A stretch of 64,000 bases of DNA from Pseudomonas frederiksbergensis (GCF_001952935.1 NZ_CP018319.1:1973501-2037500), one strand, 5' to 3'. Shown: positions 37,916-47,502, counted from the first letter of the stretch. Numbers and translations: made by a program. The notes: a model not told the origin generated them from the letters alone.

Positions 37916-39439
37916 TCAGTTCAGGTTCGGTAACACCTTGCTCAGCAAAATCGGGTCTTTCAAAACGGCGGCGGCACTGGCGATGTCCGGTGCCAGCCAG
38001 CGGTCCTGATCGTAAGCCGGAACCCGCTCGCGCAGCACACGCCAGGCAGCACCAGTGCCGACGCCGAAGCGTTGCTCTTTCAAGAACTCAAACGCCTGAG
38101 CCGCCAACAGATACTCGATGGCGAGGATCTGCGTGCAGTTTTCCAACGCGCGGTGCAGCTTCAGCGCGGCGTTGGTGCCCAGGCTCAGATGGTCTTCCTG
38201 CAGGCCCGAGGTGACGTAGTTGTCGAGCACCGCCGGTTGCGCCAACTGGCGGTTTTCCGCACACAGCGAAGCGGCGACGTACTGGACGATCATCATCCCG
38301 GAGTTCACTCCCGGATTCGCCACCAAAAAGGCTGGCAGACCGCTGACGTGCGGGTTGATCAAGCGGTCCAGGCGACGTTCGGCGATGGACCCGATTTCGG
38401 CCATGGCGATTGCCAACAAGTCAGCGGCCAACGCGACCGATTGACCGTGCGGGTTGGCTTGGGACACCACCCGAAAGTCGTCCGGCGTGCCCAGCAACAT
38501 GGGGTTGTCGGTGACAGAGTTGAGTTCGGTCTCGATCTGCTTTTTCGCGTGCTCAAGCTGATCGCGAGCGGCACCGTGAACTTGCGGAATCGAACGGATG
38601 CTCAGCGCATCCTGGGTACGAATGCCTTTGCTGCTGGCAATCACTTCACTGCCATCGAGCAACGCACGCAGGTTGATGCCGACTTGCTGCATGCCCGGGT
38701 GAGGCTTGAGCGCGATGATCTCGGCATCGAACGCGGCAATCTGGCCGCGCTGGGCTTCAAAGCTCATGGCACCGATCACGTCGGCCCATTGCAGCAGACG
38801 CGTCGCGTCGGCCAGCGCCAGGCAGCTGAGGCCGGTCATGCACGGCGTGCCATTGACCAGGCACAGGCCATCTTTGGCGCCCAGTTGAACCGGTTGCAGA
38901 CCTTCTTCGGCCAGGGCTTGCTGCGCGGAAACGATCTGACCGCGATAGCTGACATTGCCGACACCCAGCAGCGCGATGCTGATGTGGGCCATGTGGGTCA
39001 GGTAACCCACCGAACCCTGGGACGGCACTTGCGGGGTGATGCCGCGATTGAGCAGCGCCAACAGGGCTTCGACCACCCGGCGATGAATGCCGGATTTGCC
39101 GTGGCTGTAGTTGCGAATGGCGGCACAGATGATTGCGCGGGTCTGTTCGTCGGCCAAGGGGGCGCCGACGCCACAGGCGTGACTGAGCAGGGTGTTGCGC
39201 GACAATTGGCTGAGTTGTTCGTCCTTGAGCGACACGTTGCACAACGCGCCGAGGCCAGTGTTGACGCCATAGGCGCGCTCGCCGCTGACGACGATGCGCT
39301 GGACGATGGTCTGGGCATTTTCGATCCGCGCCCAGACCTGTGGTGACAGCTCAAGCTGTGCGCCATGGCGGGCGACGGCAACCACATCCTGCCAACGCAA
39401 CGGGGCGTCGGCGATAACGATTTTTTCAGCCTGGGACAT
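37916..39439 (-). CDS. HutH-family ammonia-lyase paralog lacking the MIO Ala-Ser-Gly
   Basis: A 507-residue protein of the histidine/phenylalanine ammonia-lyase family, start ATG 39439 preceded by AGAGG. It is colinear with Hut[10 protein letters not shown] (57-64), [17 protein letters not shown] and [12 protein letters not shown] correspond to HutH active-site segments. Where HutH has [15 protein letters not shown], this protein has GSVG at 142-145 then YLTHMAHIS: the Ala-Ser-Gly is absent and the loop is three residues shorter. HutH's [11 protein letters not shown] is here [11 protein letters not shown], so the catalytic tyrosine is Leu. It therefore should not form the MIO cofactor. The frame is open and well conserved, so it is not a decaying copy. 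P. aeruginosa also encodes a second family member at this place in hut, as far as I recall. Confidence 0.9.
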   Translation of the reverse strand: MSQAEKIVIADAPLRWQDVVAVARHGAQLELSPQVWARIENAQTIVQRIVVSGERAYGVNTGLGALCNVSLKDEQLSQLSRNTLLSHACGVGAPLADEQTRAIICAAIRNYSHGKSGIHRRVVEALLALLNRGITPQVPSQGSVGYLTHMAHISIALLGVGNVSYRGQIVSAQQALAEEGLQPVQLGAKDGLCLVNGTPCMTGLSCLALADATRLLQWADVIGAMSFEAQRGQIAAFDAEIIALKPHPGMQQVGINLRALLDGSEVIASSKGIRTQDALSIRSIPQVHGAARDQLEHAKKQIETELNSVTDNPMLLGTPDDFRVVSQANPHGQSVALAADLLAIAMAEIGSIAERRLDRLINPHVSGLPAFLVANPGVNSGMMIVQYVAASLCAENRQLAQPAVLDNYVTSGLQEDHLSLGTNAALKLHRALENCTQILAIEYLLAAQAFEFLKEQRFGVGTGAAWRVLRERVPAYDQDRWLAPDIASAAAVLKDPILLSKVLPNLN

Positions 39440-39457
39440 CTTCAACCTCTTGAACTT

Positions 39458-39592
39458 GATCGTTCCCATGCTCTGCGTGGGAATGCCGCCTGGGACGCTC
39501 CGCGTCCCGTTGTCAGCGCAAGGCTCAAGCCCTGCGCATGTGTGACGCGGAGCGTCACGGGATGCATTCCCACGCAGAGCGTAGGAACGATC
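39458..39592. repeat. Family C inverted repeat, longer variant
   Basis: Starts GATCGTTCCCATGCTCTGCG and ends GAGCGTAGGAACGATC; the centre carries an extra AGCGCAAGGCTCAAGCCCTG insertion compared with other copies. It lies between hutV and the HutH paralog. Confidence 0.88.
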
Positions 39593-39597
39593 GGCCT

Positions 39598-40428
39598 TTA
39601 AACCACCGCAGCCCGCCGCTGTACGAACCGGTCCACATACTCATCCGCCGGCGAATGCAGGATCTCTCTTGGCGTACCCACCTGAATCAGGCGGCCATCC
39701 TTGAGGATCGCAATGCGGTTGCCGATGCGCACAGCCTCGTCGAGGTCGTGGGTGATGAAGACGATGGTCTTGTGCAGGGTCTTTTGCAGCTCCAGCAACT
39801 GGTCCTGCATTTCCGCGCGAATCAGCGGGTCGAGGGCACTGAAAGCTTCGTCCATCAGGATGATGTCGGTGTCCGCCGCCAAGGCGCGAGCCAGGCCCAC
39901 ACGCTGGCGCATACCACCGGAAAGTTGATGCGGGTATTTGTTTTCGTAGCCCTTCAGGCCCACGGTGTTGATCCAGTGCAGCGCGCGCTCGGCGCACATC
40001 TGCTTGCTCTCGCCACGCACTTTCAGGCCGTAGGCGACGTTATCCAGCACGGTCTTGTGCGGCAGCAGGCCAAAGCTCTGGAACACCATGCTGATCTTGT
40101 GCCGGCGAAATTCGCGCAGGGCTTCCATGTCGTATTGCAGGATGTCCACGCCGTCCACCAGGATCGCGCCGCTGGTGGGATCGATCAGGCGATTGAAGTG
40201 GCGCACCAGGGTCGACTTGCCGGAACCCGACAGGCCCATGATCACGAAGATCTCGCCGGTGCCGATGCTCAGCGACAAATCGTTCACGCCGACCACGCAG
40301 CCGGTTTCGGCCAGTACCTGGTCTTTGGTCTTGCCCTGGCCAATCATGGCCAGCGCATCCTTGGAACGGTTGCCGAAAATCTTGAAGACGTTTTTGACTT
40401 CGATCTTGCTGATGGCTGCGTTGTTCAT
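39598..40428 (-). CDS. hutV: ABC transporter ATPase HutV (quaternary amine/histidine type)
   Basis: ATP-binding subunit of the hut-linked uptake system, of the ProV/OpuAA family. The 276-residue protein shows Walker A GLSGSGKST, the signature LSGGMRQRVGLARAL, Walker B IILMDEAFSALD and the H-loop FITHDLDEA. It is shorter than ProV because it lacks the C-terminal CBS domains. The start overlaps the permease stop (ATGA). Context with hutX and hutW makes histidine the likely main substrate. Confidence 0.93.
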   Translation of the reverse strand: MNNAAISKIEVKNVFKIFGNRSKDALAMIGQGKTKDQVLAETGCVVGVNDLSLSIGTGEIFVIMGLSGSGKSTLVRHFNRLIDPTSGAILVDGVDILQYDMEALREFRRHKISMVFQSFGLLPHKTVLDNVAYGLKVRGESKQMCAERALHWINTVGLKGYENKYPHQLSGGMRQRVGLARALAADTDIILMDEAFSALDPLIRAEMQDQLLELQKTLHKTIVFITHDLDEAVRIGNRIAILKDGRLIQVGTPREILHSPADEYVDRFVQRRAAVV

Positions 40429-41276
40429 TTGCTCACCTCATGCCGTGGCCGACCATACGCCTGAGTAATGCGGTCGATGACCACTGCCAGAATCACGATC
40501 GCCAGACCGGCCTCAAGACCACGTCCAACGTTGAGGGTCTGAATCCCCACCAACACATCTTCACCCAAGCCACGGGCACCGATCATCGAGGCAATCACGA
40601 CCATCGACAGGGCCATCATGGTGGTCTGGTTAATCCCGGCCATGATGCTCGGCAGGGCCAGCGGAAGTTGCACGCCAAACAGTTGCTGCCAGCGGTTGGC
40701 ACCGAAGGCGTTGATCGCTTCCATCACTTCGCCGTCGACCTGGCGAATACCCAGATCAGTCAGGCGGATCAGCGGCGGCGCGGCGTAGATCACCGTGGCG
40801 AAAATCGCCGGGACCTTGCCCAGGCCGAACAGCATCAGCACCGGGATCAGGTACACGAAACTCGGCATGGTCTGCATGATGTCCAGCAGCGGCATCAAGA
40901 CCGAACGCAGGCGATTGCTGCGCGCCGAAAGAATGCCCAGCGGAATGCCGATCAATACCGAAATGACCGTCGCTACCATCATCAGCGCCAGGGTTTGCAT
41001 CAGCTTGTCCCAGAGGCCGACCGCGCCCACCAGGAACAACAAGCCAACGATCACAGCGGTGGTCACGACTTTGCGGGTCGCGTGCCAGGCAACGCCCGCC
41101 ACGATCGCCAGCATCAGCCACCAGGGCGCCGCACGCAGCAGCCCTTCAAGATTGACGATGGCCCACAACAGGGTGTCGGAGATGCTGCGGAACACATCGC
41201 CGTAGTTGGTGACCAGCGAATCGACCCAACTGTTGACCCAGTCGGCGATGGAAAAGGTAAAGCTTTCGGGAAACAT
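40425..41276 (-). CDS. hutW: ABC transporter permease HutW
   Basis: A 283-residue inner-membrane permease of the ProW/OpuAB type with about six or seven hydrophobic helices. The coupling-helix region reads EAINAFGANRWQQLFGVQLPLALPSIMAGINQ, and the family segment LLDIMQTMPSFVYLIPVLMLFG is present. It overlaps hutV by four bases, and hutX is 70 bases upstream. Expected to form the XWV importer for histidine. Confidence 0.93.
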   Translation of the reverse strand: MFPESFTFSIADWVNSWVDSLVTNYGDVFRSISDTLLWAIVNLEGLLRAAPWWLMLAIVAGVAWHATRKVVTTAVIVGLLFLVGAVGLWDKLMQTLALMMVATVISVLIGIPLGILSARSNRLRSVLMPLLDIMQTMPSFVYLIPVLMLFGLGKVPAIFATVIYAAPPLIRLTDLGIRQVDGEVMEAINAFGANRWQQLFGVQLPLALPSIMAGINQTTMMALSMVVIASMIGARGLGEDVLVGIQTLNVGRGLEAGLAIVILAVVIDRITQAYGRPRHEVSK

Positions 41277-41346
41277 AAGAGACTCTCAATCAAGGGGTTG
41301 CGATCAAGCATCCGACTGCCGCTGCCGACAGTCGGAGACACTCGAC

Positions 41347-42315
41347 CTACAAGGCCGCGTCGATCTTTTTGGCTGCGTCTTCGCTCACCCATGCGTGCCA
41401 GACTTCAGGATGTTCCTTGAGGAAGATTTTCGCCAGTTTTGGTGACTCGATCCGCTCTTTGGCCATGCGCCCGAGGTTCTGGTTCAGCAGGTCGATTGGC
41501 AGGTTGACCTTTTCCAGCACAGCCACCAGTTCCGGGGCTTGCTCGTGGAAGGTCTTGGACAGGCCGACCTTGATGGTCACGCTCTTGTCCACGCCTGGTT
41601 TCTCTTCGAGTTTGACCAGATCAACCTGGCCCATCAGCGGGGTTGGCGACCAGTAGTAGAACAGGATCGGCTCGCCACGCTTGTAGCTCGACAGCACCGC
41701 GGCATCCAGTGCCGGACCGGTGCCCGGGCGGAAGTTGGTGTAGGTGCTTTCCAGGCCATAGCTTTTGAGCATTTCGCTGTTGTCCAGCTCACAGGTCCAG
41801 CCGGCCGGGCAGTTGTAGAAACGGCCCTTGGATGGCTCTTCCTGATCCTTGAACACGGCAGCGTATTTGCCCAGATCGGCGATCGCTTTCAGGTCCGGGG
41901 CTTTAGGCTCCAGCTTGCGCTTGGCGTCGCCTTCGATCACGTAACGCGGCACGTACCAGCCTTCGATCGCGCCAACGACCGGAGCGCCGACACCGACGAC
42001 CTTGCCGGCCTTCTCGGCCTTGTTCCAGACTTCACTGCGGCCGACCCACTCCTCGGCAAACACTTGAATATCGTTGCTGCTCAGGGCGTTTTCCATGGTG
42101 ATGGAGTTGCCTGGGAGGCTGTCGACCTTGCAGTCGTAACCTTTCTCCAGCACGACTTGCATCACGTCGGTCAGCAGCATGCCGCTTTCCCAGTTCAGGC
42201 CGGCGAATTTCACCGGTTTGCCCGACTCGCACCAGCCCGCCGCCTGAGTGGCGCCGGCGCTGGCCAGCAGGCCCATGGAAAGTAATGTGGTCAGCAGGGT
42301 CTTGTTCGATTTCAT
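41347..42315 (-). CDS. hutX: ABC transporter substrate-binding protein HutX
   Basis: A 322-residue periplasmic binding protein with a signal peptide ending SAGATQAA-G (about residue 26). It belongs to the OpuAC/ProX-like family: FAGLNWESGMLLTDVMQ, EEWVGRSEVW, GWYVPRYVIEG, FYYWSPTPLMGQ. Two cysteines around NCPAGWTC may form a disulfide. It heads the XWV group and sits downstream of the NCS1 transporter gene. Its place in hut argues for histidine binding, though betaine-type ligands are ancestral in the family. Confidence 0.92.
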   Translation of the reverse strand: MKSNKTLLTTLLSMGLLASAGATQAAGWCESGKPVKFAGLNWESGMLLTDVMQVVLEKGYDCKVDSLPGNSITMENALSSNDIQVFAEEWVGRSEVWNKAEKAGKVVGVGAPVVGAIEGWYVPRYVIEGDAKRKLEPKAPDLKAIADLGKYAAVFKDQEEPSKGRFYNCPAGWTCELDNSEMLKSYGLESTYTNFRPGTGPALDAAVLSSYKRGEPILFYYWSPTPLMGQVDLVKLEEKPGVDKSVTIKVGLSKTFHEQAPELVAVLEKVNLPIDLLNQNLGRMAKERIESPKLAKIFLKEHPEVWHAWVSEDAAKKIDAAL

Positions 42316-42383
42316 TGTGTGACGCTCCTAATCATGAGTTGGCTTACGGCAGTCAAGAGGCATCCAGCCCTGTCCACGTCCAA

Positions 42384-43856
42384 TCAGGCCCGCGCCGCAG
42401 CGCGACTGGCCCCGCTTGTTATAGGTGCTGCATCGCTGTCCTGCTCGACTGGCAGGATCAGGTGATCGGGTACCGCGCTGTGCCATTTTTTCGCGCAGAC
42501 GTAATACAGGCCGGCGGGAAGCACCAGACCGATGATCCAGGAAATATCCACACCACCCAGAACGTCCACCAGCGGACCGGTATAGAACTTGGTAGAGATG
42601 AACGGCAGTTGCACCAGCACACCGAAGACATAGACGCTGATACCGAGGGGGTTCCAACGGCCGTAGCGACCGTTCGGATCGGCCAGGGCCGGCACGTCAT
42701 AGCGCTCGCGAGTGATGCAGTAGTAGTCCACCAGGTTGATCGCGCTCCATGGGGTGAAAAAGGCCAGCAAGAACAGGATGAAGGACTTGAACGCACCGAG
42801 GAACGAGTGCTGACCGAGCAACGCGATCAGGGTCGCAGTGCCGACGATGACCAGCACGAAGACCAGACGCTGCAAGCGCGTTACTTTCAGATCACCACGG
42901 AAACCGCTGATGACCGTCGCAATGCACATGAAGCTGCCGTAGGAGTTCAGCGTGGAAATGGTGACCTTGCCGAACGCGATGCTGAAGTACAGCAGCGCAG
43001 CGGTGGCACCGGTTCCGCCCAGACCCACGATATAGGCCACTTCGTGGCCGGCGAACTGCCCGTTGGCCGAGGCGGCGGCAAGCACGCCGAGGATCATCGC
43101 CACCTGTGCGCCAATGACCGAACCTGCGCCTGCGGCGAAAAAGGTCTTCACCGAGGAAGTCTTGCTCGGCAGGTAGCGTGAATAGTCAGCCACGTAGGGG
43201 CCGAAAGCGATCTGCCAGGATGCCGCGAGCGACACCGCGAGCAGGAAGCTCGTCCAGCTGAAGTGGCGGATTTGCAGGAGTGCGCCAACGTCCGTCTGGC
43301 TCATCAGACGACTGAACAGGTAAACGAAGGCAATCACACCAATGACACTGGCAACACGGCCAATCCAATGGATCACCCGATAACCGAGCACCGTGACCAG
43401 CACGATGACACTGGCGAAGATGAGGATCCCGACGCTGTCGCTGACGCCAAACAACTGGCCCAGCGCCTGGCCGGAAAGCACGGTACCCGTTGCGGTGAAG
43501 CCCAGGTACATCAGGCACACCAGCACGATCGGGATGGCCGCGCCATACACGCCGAACTGTACCCGGCTGGAGATCATCTGCGGCAGGCCAAGCTTGGGCC
43601 CTTGCGCCGCGTGCAGCGCCATTACGCCACCGCCGAGCAGTTGACCGATCAACAAACCGATCAACGACCAGAACACATCACCGCCCAGCACCACGGCCAG
43701 GGCCCCGGTGACAATTGCGGTAATTTGCAGGTTGGCACCCATCCACAGGGTGAACTGGCTCAACAGACGACCGTGTCTCTCCGCTTCCGGGATGTAGTCG
43801 ATCGAACGTTTCTCGATCAACGGTTTACTGCCTGCACGATCGCTGTTAACAGCCAT
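42384..43856 (-). CDS. hutT: NCS1-family permease, probable urocanate transporter
   Basis: A 490-residue secondary transporter of the nucleobase-cation-symport-1 (purine-cytosine permease) family with about twelve hydrophobic helices. Typical segments are WMGANLQITAIVTGAL in helix 1, GLPQMISSRVQFG, SWQIAFGPYVADYSRYLP and FTPWSAINLVDYY. It lies directly downstream of hutU in the operon. In P. fluorescens SBW25 the NCS1 transporter at this place (HutTu) was reported to carry urocanate, the HutU substrate, so I favour that role. A separate histidine permease gene is not present in this locus. Confidence 0.85.
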   Translation of the reverse strand: MAVNSDRAGSKPLIEKRSIDYIPEAERHGRLLSQFTLWMGANLQITAIVTGALAVVLGGDVFWSLIGLLIGQLLGGGVMALHAAQGPKLGLPQMISSRVQFGVYGAAIPIVLVCLMYLGFTATGTVLSGQALGQLFGVSDSVGILIFASVIVLVTVLGYRVIHWIGRVASVIGVIAFVYLFSRLMSQTDVGALLQIRHFSWTSFLLAVSLAASWQIAFGPYVADYSRYLPSKTSSVKTFFAAGAGSVIGAQVAMILGVLAAASANGQFAGHEVAYIVGLGGTGATAALLYFSIAFGKVTISTLNSYGSFMCIATVISGFRGDLKVTRLQRLVFVLVIVGTATLIALLGQHSFLGAFKSFILFLLAFFTPWSAINLVDYYCITRERYDVPALADPNGRYGRWNPLGISVYVFGVLVQLPFISTKFYTGPLVDVLGGVDISWIIGLVLPAGLYYVCAKKWHSAVPDHLILPVEQDSDAAPITSGASRAAARA

Positions 43857-43905
43857 GATTCAACCTCTGTGGATTGTTATTGGAATTCACTGTGAAGCGG
43901 CTCTT

Positions 43906-43995
43906 TGTGGGAGCGGGCTTGCTCGCGAAGAGGCCGGCACATCCAACATCAATGCCGACTGGTCTACCGCTTTCGCGAGCAAGCCCGCTCCCACA
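43906..43995. repeat. Family A inverted REP pair
   Basis: TGTGGGAGCGGGCTTGCTCG and its inverted copy (CGAGCAAGCCCGCTCCCACA) flank the hutU-hutT junction, nine bases after the hutU stop. Confidence 0.9.
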
Positions 43996-44004
43996 GGTAT
44001 TGCA

Positions 44005-45693
44005 TTACTTGCCGGTAATCATCGGCAGGTTCAGACCCTGCTCCTTGGCGCAGTCGATCGCGATCTGGTAACCCGCATCGGCGTGACGCATGACACCGGT
44101 GGCCGGGTCGTTGTGCAGCACGCGAGCGATACGCTCGGCCGCTTCGTCAGTACCGTCGCAGACAATCACCATGCCCGAGTGCTGGGAGAAGCCCATGCCG
44201 ACGCCGCCGCCGTGATGCAGGGAAACCCAGGTCGCGCCGCTCGCGGTGTTGAGCAGAGCGTTGAGCAGTGGCCAGTCGGACACAGCGTCGGAACCGTCCT
44301 GCATCGACTCGGTTTCGCGGTTCGGGCTGGCGACCGAACCGGAGTCCAGGTGGTCGCGACCGATCACGATTGGCGCGGACAATTCACCGCTGCGCACCAT
44401 TTCGTTGAATGCCAGACCGAGCTTGGCGCGCAGGCCCAGGCCAACCCAGCAGATACGTGCCGGCAGACCCTGGAAGCTGATGCGCTCGCGGGCCATGTCC
44501 AGCCAGTTGTGCAGGTGGGCGTCGTCCGGGATCAGCTCTTTGACCTTGGCGTCGGTTTTGTAGATGTCTTCGGCGTTGCCCGACAGTGCAGCCCAGCGGA
44601 ACGGACCGATGCCGCGGCAGAACAGCGGACGGATGTAAGCCGGTACGAAACCCGGGAAGTCGAATGCGTTCTCGACGCCTTCTTCCTGGGCCATCTGACG
44701 GATGTTGTTGCCGTAGTCGAAGGTCGGAATACCCATTTTCTGGAATTCGAGCATCGCTTTAACGTGCACGGCCATGGATTGCTTGGCGGCTTTTACCACG
44801 GCAGCCGGCTCGGTCTTGGCGCGAGCGCGGTACTCTTCCCAGGTCCAGCCAGCGGGCAGGTAACCGTTGAGCGGGTCGTGGGCGCTGGTCTGGTCGGTGA
44901 CCATGTCCGGGCGCACGCCACGCTTGACCAGTTCCGGCAGGATTTCCGCCGCGTTGCCCAGCAGGGCGATGGAAATCGCTTTGCCTTCCTTGGTGTATTT
45001 GTCGATGCGGGCCAGCGCGTCGTCGAGGTCGGTGGCTTGCTCATCGACATAGCGGCTGTTCAGGCGGAAATCGATGCTGACCTGCTGGCATTCGATGTTC
45101 AGCGAGCAAGCGCCAGCCAGGGTCGCGGCCAATGGTTGAGCGCCGCCCATGCCGCCGAGGCCTGCGGTCAGGACCCAACGACCTTTGAGGTCATCGTTGT
45201 AGTGTTGGCGACCGGCTTCGACGAAGGTTTCGTAAGTGCCCTGGACGATGCCTTGGCTGCCGATGTAGATCCAGCTGCCGGCAGTCATCTGGCCGTACAT
45301 GGCCAGGCCTTTGGCGTCGAGTTCGTTGAAGTGTTCCCAGCTCGCCCAGTGTGGCACCAGGTTGGAGTTGGCGATCAATACGCGCGGGGCGTTGCTGTGG
45401 GTCTTGAACACGCCGACCGGCTTGCCGGATTGCACCAGCAGGGTCTCGTCGTCGTTCAGGTTGGTCAGGCTTTCGACGATCTTGTCGTAGCATTCCCAGT
45501 TACGCGCCGCACGACCGATACCACCGTAAACCACCAGTTCTTTAGGGTTCTCGGCGACTTCCGGGTCGAGGTTGTTCATCAGCATGCGCAGCGGCGCTTC
45601 AGTCAGCCAGCTCTTGGCGGTCAGCTTGTTACCGCGTGCGGCACGGATTTCAACGTCACGATACTTCGTAGGTTTCTGGGTATTGTCAGTCAC
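44005..45693 (-). CDS. hutU: Urocanate hydratase
   Basis: Second step of histidine degradation: NAD+-dependent hydration of urocanate to imidazolonepropionate. The 562-residue protein starts at GTG 45693 ([21 protein letters not shown]), with GAGGAG upstream. The NAD-binding part contains [17 protein letters not shown]; the catalytic cysteine lies in [39 protein letters not shown] is a family signature. It is the first gene of the long hut operon and has a composite promoter with a HutC-like operator, a sigma-54 element and an NtrC-like site. Confidence 0.98.
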   Translation of the reverse strand: MTDNTQKPTKYRDVEIRAARGNKLTAKSWLTEAPLRMLMNNLDPEVAENPKELVVYGGIGRAARNWECYDKIVESLTNLNDDETLLVQSGKPVGVFKTHSNAPRVLIANSNLVPHWASWEHFNELDAKGLAMYGQMTAGSWIYIGSQGIVQGTYETFVEAGRQHYNDDLKGRWVLTAGLGGMGGAQPLAATLAGACSLNIECQQVSIDFRLNSRYVDEQATDLDDALARIDKYTKEGKAISIALLGNAAEILPELVKRGVRPDMVTDQTSAHDPLNGYLPAGWTWEEYRARAKTEPAAVVKAAKQSMAVHVKAMLEFQKMGIPTFDYGNNIRQMAQEEGVENAFDFPGFVPAYIRPLFCRGIGPFRWAALSGNAEDIYKTDAKVKELIPDDAHLHNWLDMARERISFQGLPARICWVGLGLRAKLGLAFNEMVRSGELSAPIVIGRDHLDSGSVASPNRETESMQDGSDAVSDWPLLNALLNTASGATWVSLHHGGGVGMGFSQHSGMVIVCDGTDEAAERIARVLHNDPATGVMRHADAGYQIAIDCAKEQGLNLPMITGK

Positions 45694-45826
45694 GAAAAAG
45701 ACTCCTCAGCGATAAATCCAAACCAACCCTGGCGGTGGGTAAGCCAGCCTGTGCGCGTCAACGCGACACAAGCGAATCAGTGGACGTTGCGAGGAGCCTC
45801 GATCGACTCATACGCATACGTCTTTA

Positions 45827-45840
45827 CTTGTACATACAAG
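45827..45840 (-). promoter_or_regulatory. HutC-type operator at the hutU start of transcription
   Basis: CTTGTACATACAAG is a perfect palindrome apart from its two central bases and resembles HutC operators (TTGTAnnTACAA). It covers the predicted hutU start site just downstream of the -12 element, so bound HutC would block initiation. Urocanate is the known HutC inducer. Confidence 0.75.
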
Positions 45841-45844
45841 CATA

Positions 45845-45861
45845 TGCAATCAAGCGGCCAA
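45845..45861 (-). promoter_or_regulatory. Sigma-54 (-24/-12) promoter of the hut operon
   Basis: On the minus strand TTGGCCGCTTGATTGCA carries GG and GC ten bases apart and a full TTGCA at -12. hutU of P. fluorescens and P. putida is sigma-54 dependent with CbrB/NtrC activation, which agrees. Confidence 0.75.
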
Positions 45862-45992
45862 CTTACTGGATGAGTGTTCAAGAAAAGTTTTGAACATGGC
45901 TGGAGAGCGCCTGGATCAAGGGTTCTGGCAAAGATGAAATTTTTCGGGAGGGTTTTACGAGGAGGATTACAGCTGTTACTTGAGCGGGGTTT

Positions 45993-46009
45993 TGCGCCAC
46001 GCTGGGGCG
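45993..46009. promoter_or_regulatory. NtrC-like enhancer dyad upstream of hutU
   Basis: TGCGCC-ACGCT-GGGGCG resembles the NtrC site TGCACC-N5-GGTGCA, about 165 bases upstream of the hutU start site, a usual enhancer distance. GTTAC (45975-45979) and GTAAC (46014-46018) flank it and could be CbrB half-sites. Confidence 0.4.
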
Positions 46010-46045
46010 TTCGGTAACAAGTTGGTGCGCAGTTTCGAATCAGAT

Positions 46046-46159
46046 GATCGTTCCCACGCTCTGCGTGGTAACGCCGCCATGGACGCTCCGCGTCCGCTGT
46101 TGCGACGGTGACGCGGAGCGTCACGGGATGCATTCCCACGCGGGAGCATGGGAACGATC
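46046..46159. repeat. Family C inverted repeat
   Basis: GATCGTTCCCACGCTCTGCG to GGGAACGATC with inner TGACGCGGAGCGTCA. It stands between hutD and the hutU control region; the rest of the 481-base gap is promoter sequence without a gene. Confidence 0.88.
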
Positions 46160-46174
46160 AGTGGTGGTATTGGA

Positions 46175-46744
46175 TCAGCGTGCAGTCAGCTCGATCACAC
46201 AGCACTGGCCCTTGATGGAGATATCCAGCAGTCCGACATTACCGACGAGTTGCAGGCAATCATGGCGACCCAGTTGTGCGTCGCTGTTACCGACCGTCAC
46301 TTCAAGCGCTTCGGTGACACTGAACACCAACACGGTGCCGGCCGAACTGAAAAACCGCTGCTCGCCGTCCAGCCACTGCAACCGCGCGCTATAACGCTGC
46401 GGTGCATAAATCAGATTGAAGTCGCGGATCGGCCCACCGAGCAATGTGCAGGAAACCTGGCTCTCGCCACTGAAAGCAAACGGGTCCAGCGGTAACAATG
46501 GCCGAGTGTCCTGACCATCAACCCGCAAGGTCATGCCGTCGCCTTGCAATACGGTGATCACTCGCTCATAGCCGGCGAATGTTGAGAAACCGCCCGACTC
46601 GCCGATGTCGGCAATCGACAGGCGCCAGCCGAAACCTTCAAGGCCGGCACCTCCATCACGGGTGATTTCTTCAGTGCTGCCGCCGCCGTTTTTCCACGGC
46701 ATGCGCGGGTAATCTTTTGCGCGTAGAACCTTTACTTGATTCAT
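46175..46744 (-). CDS. hutD: HutD family protein (histidine-utilisation governor)
   Basis: A 189-residue cupin-fold protein starting MNQVKVLRAKDYPRMPWKNG. The family signature MPWKNGGGSTEEI is present, and WRLSIADIGESGGFSTFAGYERV matches the conserved HutD core. HutD binds formylglutamate or urocanate in published structures and is thought to limit hut expression so the cell is not overwhelmed by end products. It overlaps hutC by four bases and is co-transcribed with it. Confidence 0.93.
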   Translation of the reverse strand: MNQVKVLRAKDYPRMPWKNGGGSTEEITRDGGAGLEGFGWRLSIADIGESGGFSTFAGYERVITVLQGDGMTLRVDGQDTRPLLPLDPFAFSGESQVSCTLLGGPIRDFNLIYAPQRYSARLQWLDGEQRFFSSAGTVLVFSVTEALEVTVGNSDAQLGRHDCLQLVGNVGLLDISIKGQCCVIELTAR

Positions 46745-47502
46745 TTATGAAACCGACCTTCCAAACGATGACGGGAACCAGGGTGGATCAAACGGGCGGC
46801 GGTCACTGGCTGACGGCCGGACCAGGTGCGGCGACGAATCAGCAGGCACGGCTCGCCCTTTTCAATCTGCAGCAACTTGCATTCGGACGGCTCGGCGAGA
46901 ATCGCTTCGACCACGTGCTCGCCTTCGGTCAGCGGCGCGACCTGGTTCAGATAGGCGTACGGCGTTTGCAGGGTGAAGTCTTGCTTGAGGTACTCCGGCG
47001 CCACCAGTGCGTTGACGAAACGGTCTTCGATTTGCACCGGGATATCGTTTTCGAAATGCACGATCAGCGAGTGAAAGACTTTCTGGCCTTCACGCATGTC
47101 CAGGGCCAATGCACGCTCGGAACCGGCGGCCTCTTCCTCGAGGGTGATGACCTTGCAGGTGTGGCGATGGCCACGGGAGGCGATTTCGTCGGCGATGTTG
47201 TGGACTTCAAACAACGCGGACTGGCTTTTCGGTTCGGCGACGAACGTGCCGACACCCTGCATGCGCACCAGCAGACCATCGGCGGTCATCTCGCGCAGGG
47301 CGCGGTTGATGGTCATACGGCTGAAACCCAGCTGGCTGACCAGCTCGCTTTCCGACGGAACGCGGTAGTGCGGCGGCCAGTTTCCACTGTCGATCTGCTG
47401 GGTGATCATCTGTTTGACGCGGGCGTACAAGGGCGCCGGACTGTCGCCCAGATTGGCGCTCAGATTGGCATTCGGCGGCAATGTGGCAGAGGGAGTCGGC
47501 AC
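46741..47502 (-). CDS. hutC: Histidine utilisation repressor HutC (GntR family)
   Basis: A 253-residue GntR/HutC-type repressor. It starts at GTG 47502. The winged helix-turn-helix lies at about residues 24-90 (YRVPSESELVSQLGFSRMTI), followed by a UTRA effector domain (about 110-245) that binds urocanate. It is divergent from hutF across a 107-base region containing a palindromic operator, so it probably controls both hutF and itself. hutD overlaps its stop. Confidence 0.96.
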   Translation of the reverse strand: MPTPSATLPPNANLSANLGDSPAPLYARVKQMITQQIDSGNWPPHYRVPSESELVSQLGFSRMTINRALREMTADGLLVRMQGVGTFVAEPKSQSALFEVHNIADEIASRGHRHTCKVITLEEEAAGSERALALDMREGQKVFHSLIVHFENDIPVQIEDRFVNALVAPEYLKQDFTLQTPYAYLNQVAPLTEGEHVVEAILAEPSECKLLQIEKGEPCLLIRRRTWSGRQPVTAARLIHPGSRHRLEGRFHK

